Positions 8,209 to 16,950 of a stretch of 64,000 nucleotides of DNA are shown one piece after another. Numbering within the stretch: the first letter of the stretch is position 1; the number at the start of each line of letters is the position of its first letter. A model generated the notes under the pieces. The model saw only the letters and a list, made by a program, of their open reading frames with translations. It made no database searches and was not told the DNA's origin. The stretch is taken from the NCBI RefSeq assembly GCF_964340835.1, contig NZ_OZ204251.1; one strand, 5' to 3'. The DNA comes from Bombilactobacillus bombi (GTDB lineage Bacteria > Bacillota > Bacilli > Lactobacillales > Lactobacillaceae). The position numbers and the translations under genes were made by a program.

Positions 8209-9168
8209 TTATTCAGGTATATATTTCGTAACTGTACATTCACTAGCTAAAACCCATTCATTAGTTGATACCCGATAATAGGTTTGTCCAGCATACGTAG
8301 CAACTTTGTCAATTTTCCAATTGCTAGCACTTGGCAATGCTCGATCCCCAATAATTGTCATTGAGCCATCATCCTGGCGTGAGCTCAATAAAGTTAAGTT
8401 ATTACGGATGTTGCTATTAATACGAACTGTTCCTGTCTTATCTGAATTACTATTAGTGGCATTATTTGTTGTTCCATTATTAACGGGAGCAGAGCCATTC
8501 AAGCGATTAAAGTGATATTGAACCAATTCATAGAACTGCCACATAGTGTAACCCCATTTATTAAAATAACCAATAGGATCAGTATGCCCACCAGCACTTG
8601 GATGATACTGATTAATTGCATTATGCGACCAAATTGTCCCAGAGCCATTGCCATCAGCTAAAGATGGAGTCAAGCCATAACGCTTCAACATTACTGCTGT
8701 AAAATAAGCCTGATTATTAACAGAACGAGCAAAATTTGCTCGGGTATTTTCTTCACATAATTCAATTTGAATCATGCGGCTGTTAGCCCACGGACCAGCG
8801 CCCCACACACCATAGTCAGTATCATGGATCTGCAAAATGTTATTAGCATCTGCAAAAGCATGCACATAAGTCTGCGCATTACGCCATTCTCGATTAAAAT
8901 AGGTAACCTCATTCCAAGCGCTGGCTCCTGGAGTTGCTGTTTCATGAATGACAACCCCTTCTGGGCGACCAACGCCATTACGATAACCAAACATTTGATC
9001 AAATGTTCCATTAACGCGATGGATTTCATTGGGCTGAATATTGTTCTGCTCAATGTATTCATTGATGGTTTCTGCGTGCACGTTGTGGGCCCCACTCAAA
9101 CTCAGCAAAAATGCTGCGAAAGCCACCACAATTTGTAAAAGCTTTGGTACTTGTCGTGCTTTACTCAT
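8209..9168 (-). CDS. N-acetylmuramoyl-L-alanine amidase (Amidase_2) with SLAP-like module
   Basis: 319 residues. Signal peptide to about residue 32 (NVHA). The Amidase_2 domain covers about 40-215, with the zinc and catalytic residues visible: His75 in VVIHETA, Glu136 in IQIEL, His195 and Asp197 in GGHTDP. It cleaves the bond between MurNAc and the stem peptide. After an Asn/Thr-rich linker the C-terminal 70 residues form a SLAP-like module (GDRALPSASNWKID through YYRVSTNEWVLA). The ATG has AAAGGAGAGG before it. It is transcribed alone, from a promoter that overlaps a large dyad (9208-9237), and ends at its own terminator. Together with the two glucosaminidases it gives the locus three SLAP-borne wall hydrolases. 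Confidence 0.9.
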   Translation of the reverse strand: MSKARQVPKLLQIVVAFAAFLLSLSGAHNVHAETINEYIEQNNIQPNEIHRVNGTFDQMFGYRNGVGRPEGVVIHETATPGASAWNEVTYFNREWRNAQTYVHAFADANNILQIHDTDYGVWGAGPWANSRMIQIELCEENTRANFARSVNNQAYFTAVMLKRYGLTPSLADGNGSGTIWSHNAINQYHPSAGGHTDPIGYFNKWGYTMWQFYELVQYHFNRLNGSAPVNNGTTNNATNSNSDKTGTVRINSNIRNNLTLLSSRQDDGSMTIIGDRALPSASNWKIDKVATYAGQTYYRVSTNEWVLASECTVTKYIPE

Positions 9169-9201
9169 TTAAACCTCTCCTTTGTTAAATCTCATACATC
9201 T

Positions 9202-9237
9202 AATATAACAAGTATCAATGTGCACAACAATACTTGT
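9202..9237 (-). promoter_or_regulatory. Amidase promoter overlapped by a nested dyad operator
   Basis: -10 TATATT (9202-9207) and -35 TTGTTG (9225-9230) have a 17-bp spacer. Over the same bases lies a 30-bp dyad: outer arms ACAAGTAT (9208-9215) and ATACTTGT (9230-9237), with TGTGCACA (9219-9226) as an inner palindrome on the same centre. A repressor bound here would block RNA polymerase. The binding protein is unknown. Confidence 0.6.
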
Positions 9238-9302
9238 AAGCAATGTGTAACATAAAAGAAAACTACCTGCATTATTTCATATCATAATTCAAAAATCACC
9301 AA

Positions 9303-9341
9303 TAAAAAATGAGCTAGAACAATACTTGTCCGAGCTCATTA
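9303..9341 (-). terminator. Intrinsic terminator after SLAP gene at 9367
   Basis: A long stem (AATGAGCT/AGCTCATT plus inner GGACAA/TTGTTC on the minus strand) followed by a T run. Confidence 0.75.
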
Positions 9342-9366
9342 AACTGCTATAGCAATTCAATCTAGG

Positions 9367-10797
9367 TTAGTTGATAGACACATAACTGGCATTAATCCAT
9401 TCATTAGTAGATACTCGATAAAAAGTATTTCCACCAATCACGGCTTTTTGATCAGTTTGCCAACTAGATTGACCTGGTAAGGCACGATCAGCAATAATTG
9501 ACATACTTTGATTATCAGAAGCTTTTCTCCACAAGAACGTATTACTTAATTTAGGGGTTTCTACATGTAATATTTTGTGCTGACTAAATTGAGTAATTAC
9601 AACATTGCCCTTAATTGATGTAGATGACGTAGATTCATTAGGGGTTACTTTTGGTGAATAGTTAACCTGACTGGACAAGATATACTCAGCAGTAGAAACA
9701 CGATATAACACACGGCCGTCTGCTAAAGTAAGTTTACGATCAGTATGCCAATCACTATTACCTGGTAAAGCACGATCAGCAATCATTTCCCCTTTTGCAT
9801 TATATAAATGGGCTGAAGTAATGGTCGGCTTAACAGTTACTGTCCCATTAACAGTTTCCGCATTTTCTTGGGATGCAGCCGGTGTTACATTAATATTGCG
9901 ATTAAATTCGATATAAGGTGATTGCCCAGCTGTCCGATGAATACTTACACGTTGACCATTAATATCTGCATACTGAACACTTTGAGCTAGAGAATCATTC
10001 AAGTAGATAAGCACAGTTTGATGATAATGACCTGCTTCTAACTTATCTTTGGTATAAGTACTACCATCATCAGTCATCAGCGGACCAAAGTCGATATGCT
10101 CTTTAGTCTGAGGATCATTGAAGCCAGCAATTTTGTTACCGTTTTGATCTACAATCGTTCCATTATCAGTTAATGATTGAACCGTTTTATAATAATCAGC
10201 ACTTTTGCCAGCTTCCGCCTGCAGATTAGTGCTCATTAACATATTAAAAGCTGTCACATAACTAGGATTTGGTACTTGAGCAGTTAATCTTAAGATAGTC
10301 TTCGCAATAACTTGCCCATTAGCATCTAAAACATTAATTGTTTCAGATAAATAACCGCCATTAATCTTTAAATCAGCCAAACGACTAGCCACTTGATAGG
10401 CTGGAATAATGGCTTCTTTGCCACTAGTAGCTCCTGAAAAACTTACTTGGACTTGATAACTAGCTAATTGCTGGACTGCAGATTTATCAAAAGTTTTGCC
10501 ATTTTGAAATAAACGTCCCAAGTCACTGCGAGCAACACCATTGTAATCAATTAAGTCACTAACGTACTCTGCACCCACATCTGTGCTATGAATATTTGCA
10601 ATGTCATTCGTTTTGAGTGTTAAACGTGAAGTATATTGATTCAGCAAATATTGAGCAGTAGTAGCGGCGTCACTATCAGCCTTCACAATTGTAGGTTGTA
10701 CATTATTATCAATCAATGGTAGATTAGCTGCTACTGGCGCCATCGCCAAAATTGCAGCTGCACTAGCACCTAAAGACATTAGCTTTTTATTTTTCAT
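9367..10797 (-). CDS. SLAP-domain surface protein (paralogue 2)
   Basis: 476 residues. Signal peptide (MKNKKLMSLGASAAAILAMA, cleavage near VKA). The middle region (about 40-330) is beta-rich without a recognisable enzyme motif. Two SLAP-like modules close the protein: ADRALPGNSDWHTDRK through LYRVSTAEYILS and ADRALPGQSSWQTDQK through FYRVSTNEWINA. The same two-module C-terminus occurs in the 4657 and 12085 proteins, so the three are paralogues with different N-terminal regions. The ATG at 10797 has GGGAGGA before it. A weak promoter (TTGTCA, 17 bp, TATATG) can be read about 30 bases upstream. Wall attachment is supported by the modules; ligand or structural role is unknown. Confidence 0.83.
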   Translation of the reverse strand: MKNKKLMSLGASAAAILAMAPVAANLPLIDNNVQPTIVKADSDAATTAQYLLNQYTSRLTLKTNDIANIHSTDVGAEYVSDLIDYNGVARSDLGRLFQNGKTFDKSAVQQLASYQVQVSFSGATSGKEAIIPAYQVASRLADLKINGGYLSETINVLDANGQVIAKTILRLTAQVPNPSYVTAFNMLMSTNLQAEAGKSADYYKTVQSLTDNGTIVDQNGNKIAGFNDPQTKEHIDFGPLMTDDGSTYTKDKLEAGHYHQTVLIYLNDSLAQSVQYADINGQRVSIHRTAGQSPYIEFNRNINVTPAASQENAETVNGTVTVKPTITSAHLYNAKGEMIADRALPGNSDWHTDRKLTLADGRVLYRVSTAEYILSSQVNYSPKVTPNESTSSTSIKGNVVITQFSQHKILHVETPKLSNTFLWRKASDNQSMSIIADRALPGQSSWQTDQKAVIGGNTFYRVSTNEWINASYVSIN

Positions 10798-10876
10798 TGT
10801 AGTCCTCCCGTAATTATATAAGACAATCATAGCATATATTCAGCTAACAAGCGATTGACAAGTGACTCAAACCAAT

Positions 10877-10910
10877 AAAAAAGAGGCAAATAAACAATTT
10901 TACTTACCTC
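10877..10910 (-). terminator. Intrinsic terminator after glucosaminidase at 10925
   Basis: An imperfect stem (GAGG..TAAA paired with TTTA..CCTC on the minus strand) followed by six T, immediately past the stop codon. Confidence 0.55.
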
Positions 10911-10924
10911 AATTAATCTAGAAA

Positions 10925-11818
10925 TCATTTAATAACCGCAACATCACTGGCTTTGACCCACTCATATGTGGATACTCGATAAAATCTTTCGTTATTAATC
11001 AAACGAGTCTGATCACTTCGCCAATCAGTATTAGCTGGCAGTACGCGATCAGCAATTGAGACGCCTAATGGAGTATAGAGATGGACGAATCTTTGACCAC
11101 CATTAACTCGTACCACATGGACATCATTGTTAGGATCAGTAGCACTAGAAGATACGGTTTCAGTTTGAGTACCATTGCCATCATATTGTGTTAAGTTATA
11201 AGTTTCAATTAAATTGTTGAGCTTAGAAGCATAGCTTGGATCAGTAGCATAACGGCCTTGCAGCCAAGCAGTAGCATCTTTATAGCTTGTTGTATTTTCA
11301 CGCCAAGTACCGCTATAATAAGCAGAATTCCAGCTTAAGCCGTTCCGCAATTTGTTCCCATTATCCATAAAGGAAGCGGCCATGTTGGGATACTTTCTAA
11401 AGTAACTATCTATTGTATAATAGCCCTTTTCTTTGCTCCATTCTTTGGTTGGCATATTAAAGCTGGCCCCGTTATAGTCACCCTTAATACCAAAGAAATT
11501 GTAATTAGGTGCTTGGCTAGCTTGACTAGCTCCCCAGCCACTTTCCAAAATAGCCTGTGCCATCATTACTGATGGATATAAGTTGTATTGATTGGCTGCT
11601 TGTTGAGCAACCGGTGCAATAGTCTGAATGAATTGTTGTTCTGAATTATGAGGAGCTGCATAAGTGACAGCTTTTGTGGACAAAGCTGGAGTAGCTGTGA
11701 CTGCAGGATGTGCTATTCCATTATCCGTTGCTGCTTGCACAGAACCAGCCAATGTTGCAGTACCAGCACCTGCCAAGATAGCTGCAACTAAAGTTGACGT
11801 TACAAGTTTTTTCTTCAA
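10925..11818 (-). CDS. Glucosaminidase with C-terminal SLAP-like module (second copy)
   Basis: 297 residues. The signal peptide ends near SVQA. The glucosaminidase domain (about 60-225) has AILESGWG with the catalytic Glu, YFRKYPNMAASF, YYSGTWRE and WLQGRYATDPSYASKL. The SLAP-like module is the last 60 residues (ADRVLPANTDWRSDQ through FYRVSTYEWVKASDV). The start is TTG at 11818 behind GGGAGGG, the same unusual start as its paralogue at 3703-4533. A near-consensus promoter (11935-11963) gives a 5' leader of about 110 bases. It should cut the glycan strand between GlcNAc and MurNAc during growth or separation; specificity is inferred from the family. Confidence 0.88.
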   Translation of the reverse strand: MKKKLVTSTLVAAILAGAGTATLAGSVQAATDNGIAHPAVTATPALSTKAVTYAAPHNSEQQFIQTIAPVAQQAANQYNLYPSVMMAQAILESGWGASQASQAPNYNFFGIKGDYNGASFNMPTKEWSKEKGYYTIDSYFRKYPNMAASFMDNGNKLRNGLSWNSAYYSGTWRENTTSYKDATAWLQGRYATDPSYASKLNNLIETYNLTQYDGNGTQTETVSSSATDPNNDVHVVRVNGGQRFVHLYTPLGVSIADRVLPANTDWRSDQTRLINNERFYRVSTYEWVKASDVAVIK

Positions 11819-11934
11819 AAATATCCCTCCCGTTGACTTACAATTATCATAACGGTCATATTTACTTAATTCAACCATTCTTGGTGATTTGTAACACAAG
11901 TGAAATAACTACAATTAGAGATACTTTGCTGCAA

Positions 11935-11963
11935 ATTATTTAAAAATATACTATGTTAGTCAA
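11935..11963 (-). promoter_or_regulatory. Promoter of glucosaminidase gene
   Basis: -35 TTGACT (11958-11963), 17-bp spacer, -10 AATAAT (11935-11940) on the minus strand. Confidence 0.7.
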
Positions 11964-12037
11964 CAAACTTCATAAGCAGTGAAGCATAAATTCTTTATGA
12001 AGAACTTATTTTGTGAAAATAATATCAACTAGATCAC

Positions 12038-12066
12038 AAAAAAAGACTCACTTTTGTGAGTCTTTT
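12038..12066 (-). terminator. Intrinsic terminator after SLAP gene at 12085
   Basis: Perfect stem AAAGACTCAC/GTGAGTCTTT with loop TTTT; a T run follows on the minus strand. Confidence 0.9.
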
Positions 12067-12084
12067 AAACTATTAAATTATATA

Positions 12085-13767
12085 TTAGTTTAATGAACCA
12101 TGATCAGCGTTAACCCATTCGTTTGTTGATACACGGTAGAATGTCTTACCATTAACAACAGCCTTTTGGTCTACACGCCATTGACTGCTTGCTGGCAAGT
12201 AACGGTCAGCAATAACGCTCATGCTTTGGTTATCATTAGCCTTTGTCCATAATAATGAACCTAAAGTATCCATTGTGAACACGCCACTAGCAGGTGTTAC
12301 AACTACATTACCACTTTCAGTTGCAGAAGATGTAGATGTAGATCCAGGCTTTTCAGAAAAGCTTACTTGGCTAGCTTTAACATATTCATTTGTTGATACA
12401 CGGTAGTAAACTTCACCGTTTGCATATACTGTACGCTTCAAATCAGTCTTCCAATTTGAACCACTTGGTAAAGCACGGTCGGAAATTGGGCTACCATCTT
12501 TAGTATAGAGTTGTGCCATTACACTGCTTGGAGTATTAACAGTAACAATACCGTCAACCTTGTCTTCTTTAGCTGCCAAATCAGCCTTAGAAACATCAAC
12601 AGTGCGTTTCATTACTAATGTACCAGGAGCATAGGTTAAACCGTCAACTACAGCCTTATTATTATTAGTAACAAGATATACATCAGCATCTGCATTAGTT
12701 GTACTTGGGACTTGACCATTAACTGTGATTAATCCATTTGCAGCTGCATCTTCCCAATCTGGTACACCTTTACTGTCAGTACCTGGATTAATACCAACAT
12801 TACCTAACTTAATAGCAACATGTTGATAATATGTTCCAGTTTTAGCAAAATTCCCATTTACAAAGTCAGTTGAAGAACCTGGATGATAATTTGTTGATCT
12901 TAATTGTGATACAGAAATAGCTCCAGCATCATAAGCTGCTTTAGTAATATCATCACCGTTATAATTTCTGATTGTACCGTTAGCATTCATAAATGAATTA
13001 GATAAACCAAAAATTTCTGCACTATCACCAACATGTGCTGATAATGCTGAATTATAGTTAATATATGCAGCACGTTGACCAAAGGTTTTATATGACACAT
13101 TACTCTTTAACAAACCTGCGTCACCCATTGAATCGCCATTTCCATCATACAATTGCATGGACATGGTAATTGTTCCACCATTGGTCTTAAGATCATTTTG
13201 AGCACGTGCAACATCAGTAGCATCAGTGATTGGATATGCAACATTACTAATAGCATTACTGTAATCAAAACCAAGTGTATATGACATCTTAGCTGCAGCA
13301 TCTAAATTAGCTTTAGAAGCTAAATTAATTTGATTTTGTCCACTAAAGAAATATTTTAATAACCAAGCTACTTGTTGTGTTGGAACACCTGCATGCGTCT
13401 TGCCTGCATTCAACATAATGCTCCAGTTACTACCTAATTCATTTAAATACATTACATCATTAGCTGTAGCAACATTTCTTGCAGGAAATGGGGCTGGCTT
13501 AGATCTTAATGAACCTAAATCAGTAACAGATACTAATTGATTAGTAAAATCAGTCAAAGAACCGTAAACAGTTCCGTTATTTTCTACTGAAGTAGAAGTA
13601 CTCATTGATTTAACTTTTTGAGCAACCTCATTCATATGTGGATCAGTAACAGCAGCTTGAACTGTTTGTGTACCTGTTGCAATATTTGCAACTGGGGCAG
13701 CGATTGGTGCAGCAGCTAATAAAGCAGCAGCAACAACGCTTGCACCCATTAATGAAGATTTTTTCAT
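12085..13767 (-). CDS. SLAP-domain surface-layer-like protein (paralogue 3)
   Basis: 560 residues. The signal peptide MKKSSLMGASVVAAALLAAA is nearly identical to that of the 4657 protein. The middle region (about 40-410) is Asn/Thr/Asp-rich and beta-rich. Two SLAP-like modules end the protein (SDRALPSGSNWKTDLK through YYRVSTNEYVKAS; ADRYLPASSQWRVDQK through FYRVSTNEWVNAD). Its AGGAGGA ribosome site, strong promoter (13823-13851) and strong terminator suggest high expression, as expected of an abundant surface protein. Codons look more uniform than in its neighbours, which would also fit high expression. The ATG at 13767 is preferred to an upstream in-frame start because the signal peptide begins there. 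Confidence 0.85.
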   Translation of the reverse strand: MKKSSLMGASVVAAALLAAAPIAAPVANIATGTQTVQAAVTDPHMNEVAQKVKSMSTSTSVENNGTVYGSLTDFTNQLVSVTDLGSLRSKPAPFPARNVATANDVMYLNELGSNWSIMLNAGKTHAGVPTQQVAWLLKYFFSGQNQINLASKANLDAAAKMSYTLGFDYSNAISNVAYPITDATDVARAQNDLKTNGGTITMSMQLYDGNGDSMGDAGLLKSNVSYKTFGQRAAYINYNSALSAHVGDSAEIFGLSNSFMNANGTIRNYNGDDITKAAYDAGAISVSQLRSTNYHPGSSTDFVNGNFAKTGTYYQHVAIKLGNVGINPGTDSKGVPDWEDAAANGLITVNGQVPSTTNADADVYLVTNNNKAVVDGLTYAPGTLVMKRTVDVSKADLAAKEDKVDGIVTVNTPSSVMAQLYTKDGSPISDRALPSGSNWKTDLKRTVYANGEVYYRVSTNEYVKASQVSFSEKPGSTSTSSATESGNVVVTPASGVFTMDTLGSLLWTKANDNQSMSVIADRYLPASSQWRVDQKAVVNGKTFYRVSTNEWVNADHGSLN

Positions 13768-13822
13768 ATTGTGGTATTCCTCCTCGAATAATCTCATAAT
13801 TTATAATTTTGATACCATATAC

Positions 13823-13851
13823 AATATACCACAGAAATAACAAATATTCAA
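13823..13851 (-). promoter_or_regulatory. Promoter of SLAP gene at 12085
   Basis: -35 TTGAAT (13846-13851), 17-bp spacer, -10 TATATT (13823-13828) on the minus strand; leader of about 50 bases. Confidence 0.75.
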
Positions 13852-14059
13852 AATAATATTCCGCTATGAATGTGGTTTAATTGGTAGTCGTCTAGCGTTT
13901 ATTACTTCTGTCTCTTTGTTATGATATCTCAATACCAACAAAACTTATTTTAACGCAAAGCTATCCATTTGCAAGCGGTAAAGCGTAAATACTTGTTTTT
14001 TTCTTGGTTACGTAATGGTTTTGTCACATTCCTGCAACAATTGATACATTGCTAACATA

Positions 14060-15706
14060 CTACCAATATTTAAATATTAAACTCCCGGTTACTAATATTC
14101 CTAATATGCTTATTATGAAGCTAATTTGGGCAAGTTCTGAATAAGAGCCTTGCAGTATGATCTGATTAGCACCCTTATGAACTGGAATAGCAATGGTTCC
14201 GCGCGACGAAACTTGCTTTGTAACCAAATTACGATTAACAACGGCTTTAATTCCCGGATAATAGATAACTGGCAAATCAAGTGTTGCTCTTTTTCTACTA
14301 TAATAATGAGTTTGATAGGTGTTGGTCGTCGTTTTGATTGGCAATTTGACCATTTTACCATTAATTATTGACTGATGCTGTTCCAGACTGTCTGCATCAG
14401 CGTTACTAGCTAAAGGATAATAGTCTCTTTGTGTAAAATTGCGGTTTAAATGTTCTATATTAGCAGATGTTAAAGAATCACTTTGTGCATAAGGTAATAT
14501 TGGTATATTTGTAGTTCTTTGATATACACTAGTGGCACTGCCAACTACTTGGACACTACAAATTACTATAATTGCACTCAAAAATAATATTTGGCTCTTT
14601 GATTGTGACCATTTATATATTATTACTAATAAATGACTTAAATAGATTGCCAGAAAAAAGGTTGCTAAATTCAAGAATCGCCAAGGAAATTGCAAATAAT
14701 TAAAAAAGGTGTTTTGCAAATACTGCCACGGAATCAAGTTAGTTGATAAAATAATCGCTACTATAGCTTCTATAGCAACAATTTGATAAACAAATGAATC
14801 TTTCCAAACAAAAACTAACAATGCTAATAGTGCCACTCCCATAATAATCCCTAAAGAGTATGACCATAATTGGGATTGAACTAATCCTTGGATAATTTGT
14901 AAAGGCGTTTTAGCAGTCTGACTTAAAACCAAAGTTAGCGGTCGCCGCATTGGTATATTATAATTTTGTTCTTCTACAGGCAACCAATATCCACATGTTA
15001 TTATAGCAACTAGCATTATAGTTTTGATTCCTGTCTTTATTAATCGTAGCCAATAAGACCAAGAACGTGTATCTTTATGCAGCAGTAATAAGATTAAGGG
15101 TGGCACGAACATTATGCCTGTCATAAAGGCAGTTAATGGATGCGTCAATACAATCAAACTGTAACCTAAAGCCAACACTGACCACCAATGATAATTCTTA
15201 CATAGTATTCCAGCGTATGCGCAAAAAACCATAGGCATAAAGATATAGGCTGTGTACTCTGCTACTCCCGTCCGACAGAAGACATTTGCCATTCTAAAAA
15301 AAGACAACGTATATATCACGGAAAATAAAGCTGCTTGTAATTCGGAACGTGAAAATTTCAACATAAAATAATACGAACTCATAAAGGTTAACCAAGTAAC
15401 TAGCGTTAAAAACATCAAAAAGCCAATAAGTGTATTACCTACTATTTTAGAAAAAATAAACGCTGGGTATATTGTTAACCAAGGGTAAAAAAGATTCGTT
15501 AAGTTGCCTATATGACTCCAATAATTAAAATTAACCGGTGAAGTGAAGATGTTTTGTAGACTTGCAATCCTACCTAGATGAAATAAAATATCATAGCTTT
15601 CTATCATTTTAATAGAGCCGTGGGGTGAAAATAAGAATGTATAAATAATACTAAAAATTAAAAATATTATACAGAGGATTGTTTTCTTATAATTTTTCAG
15701 GAACAC
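14060..15706 (-). CDS. Polytopic membrane protein, PTPS-related/YfhO-like (second copy)
   Basis: 548 residues with about 10-12 hydrophobic segments. The first extracytoplasmic loop (SYDILFHLGRIASLQNIF) and the FYPWLTIYPA motif match the copies at 6431 and 16951. A soluble domain of about 130 residues (SLTSANIEHLNRNFTQRDYYP onward) precedes the last helix. The start is GTG at 15706 behind AGGAGA; an overlapping ATG is out of frame. It follows the acyltransferase gene by 14 bases, so the two form an operon. The pairing suggests that one adds a sugar and the other an acyl group to the same envelope polymer; this is inference from context. Confidence 0.75.
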   Translation of the reverse strand: MFLKNYKKTILCIIFLIFSIIYTFLFSPHGSIKMIESYDILFHLGRIASLQNIFTSPVNFNYWSHIGNLTNLFYPWLTIYPAFIFSKIVGNTLIGFLMFLTLVTWLTFMSSYYFMLKFSRSELQAALFSVIYTLSFFRMANVFCRTGVAEYTAYIFMPMVFCAYAGILCKNYHWWSVLALGYSLIVLTHPLTAFMTGIMFVPPLILLLLHKDTRSWSYWLRLIKTGIKTIMLVAIITCGYWLPVEEQNYNIPMRRPLTLVLSQTAKTPLQIIQGLVQSQLWSYSLGIIMGVALLALLVFVWKDSFVYQIVAIEAIVAIILSTNLIPWQYLQNTFFNYLQFPWRFLNLATFFLAIYLSHLLVIIYKWSQSKSQILFLSAIIVICSVQVVGSATSVYQRTTNIPILPYAQSDSLTSANIEHLNRNFTQRDYYPLASNADADSLEQHQSIINGKMVKLPIKTTTNTYQTHYYSRKRATLDLPVIYYPGIKAVVNRNLVTKQVSSRGTIAIPVHKGANQIILQGSYSELAQISFIISILGILVTGSLIFKYW

Positions 15707-15720
15707 ATCTATTCTCCTAA

Positions 15721-16794
15721 TTATTCAATATGTTTTAAAATTTTTCTGGATAAATAAGCAACCACCCGCTTTTCTAAGGGCGTTAACAATAATTGGCGCA
15801 ACAAATCCAGCAACATCAATCCTAACGTAATTACTACAGCTGCTCCCATTATTATTAAATAAATCCCGGGTGTTTGTTGGTAACTTTTTAAATTGATAAA
15901 ACTACTATAAAAAACGTCTTTAGTTAATAAACTGGCATTAACAATATAAACAGCCATACAAGTTGATGCCAAACGATTAATACAACTACTATAAAAACTA
16001 CGACTATTCATTACTATTAAAAATAACGCCATCGCAGCTATTAATTCTAAAGGACTATTACCATCAACCAACTGTGTGTAATAAAACGCATTAGTAAATT
16101 GACGGCTCCAATCAATTAATAAAATTGATCCTATCATCAGTAAAATTGTTACTATCAAAATAATGCCATTAATTAATTTGTTATTACTTATTATTCGAAA
16201 TTGGTGCTGATACAGTCGCAAATAACTACCTACAAAATATAAATAAACTCCTAAAATAATTGTAGAGCCGGCTGTCATCCCTGCAGCTTCGTTATTAAAT
16301 ACTGCCGACCAAATAAATAAACAAATAAATCCTACGGTTAATAGCCATATGTATTGCCTTTGTGATAGTGCTAATATCATCTTATTTAAAACAGGATAAA
16401 TTAACATAAGCACAAGATAAACAGTAATAAACCAGTAACCATTAAACGATATTGGAAATATATTAGCCAAGACAGTTTTCTTCGTTAGGTTAGGCCATTT
16501 AAACAAGAAGGCTAACGCTAGAATTGCCCATGAATAAAAAATTGTTGTCAGCCATATTTTGATAACTGCTTTAATTCGAAAATTTTGCCGACAAATCAAA
16601 AAATATCCCGTAATTAAAAAGAATAGATTAACTCCTAATTTACCTCCTATGACAGGCAGTTGAATTAATCCTTGTTTATACCATGGCATCGTCCAAAAAT
16701 CCCAATTAGTAAATTGTGATGTATGATCATATACCACTAAAAAAATCGCAATTATCCTTAACAACTCAAATTTTGAATCACGTTGGGATTTCAT
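15721..16794 (-). CDS. Acyltransferase 3 family membrane protein
   Basis: 357 residues and about ten membrane helices. The N-terminus (SKFELLRIIAIFLVVYDHTSQ) has the family's R-I-x-A-x-x-x-V-x-x-x-H pattern with the conserved His of the putative active site. These proteins transfer acetyl or other acyl groups to extracytoplasmic sugars, as OatA does to peptidoglycan, but this one lacks an OatA-type extracellular esterase domain. The ATG at 16794 lies nine bases from AGAGAGG. It heads the two-gene operon with 14060-15706 and is divergent from 16951. Substrate unknown; a wall polysaccharide or glycolipid is likely. Confidence 0.8.
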   Translation of the reverse strand: MKSQRDSKFELLRIIAIFLVVYDHTSQFTNWDFWTMPWYKQGLIQLPVIGGKLGVNLFFLITGYFLICRQNFRIKAVIKIWLTTIFYSWAILALAFLFKWPNLTKKTVLANIFPISFNGYWFITVYLVLMLIYPVLNKMILALSQRQYIWLLTVGFICLFIWSAVFNNEAAGMTAGSTIILGVYLYFVGSYLRLYQHQFRIISNNKLINGIILIVTILLMIGSILLIDWSRQFTNAFYYTQLVDGNSPLELIAAMALFLIVMNSRSFYSSCINRLASTCMAVYIVNASLLTKDVFYSSFINLKSYQQTPGIYLIIMGAAVVITLGLMLLDLLRQLLLTPLEKRVVAYLSRKILKHIE

Positions 16795-16950
16795 AGTAGG
16801 CAACCTCTCTAGTTTATTAATGATTATACATCTTTTATATTCAACTAATTATATGCAATTTTTGAGTTTCAACCAAAAAAATATAATTTATATCCTAGTT
16901 TAAAAATATTTTTAAGCTATAATATTTTTATTAATTATAGGAGATTAATA

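Noticed and set aside
8767..9138. Plus-strand 123-codon frame opposite the amidase gene
   Set aside because: It is antisense to the zinc-ligand region of the amidase and shows no coding character of its own.
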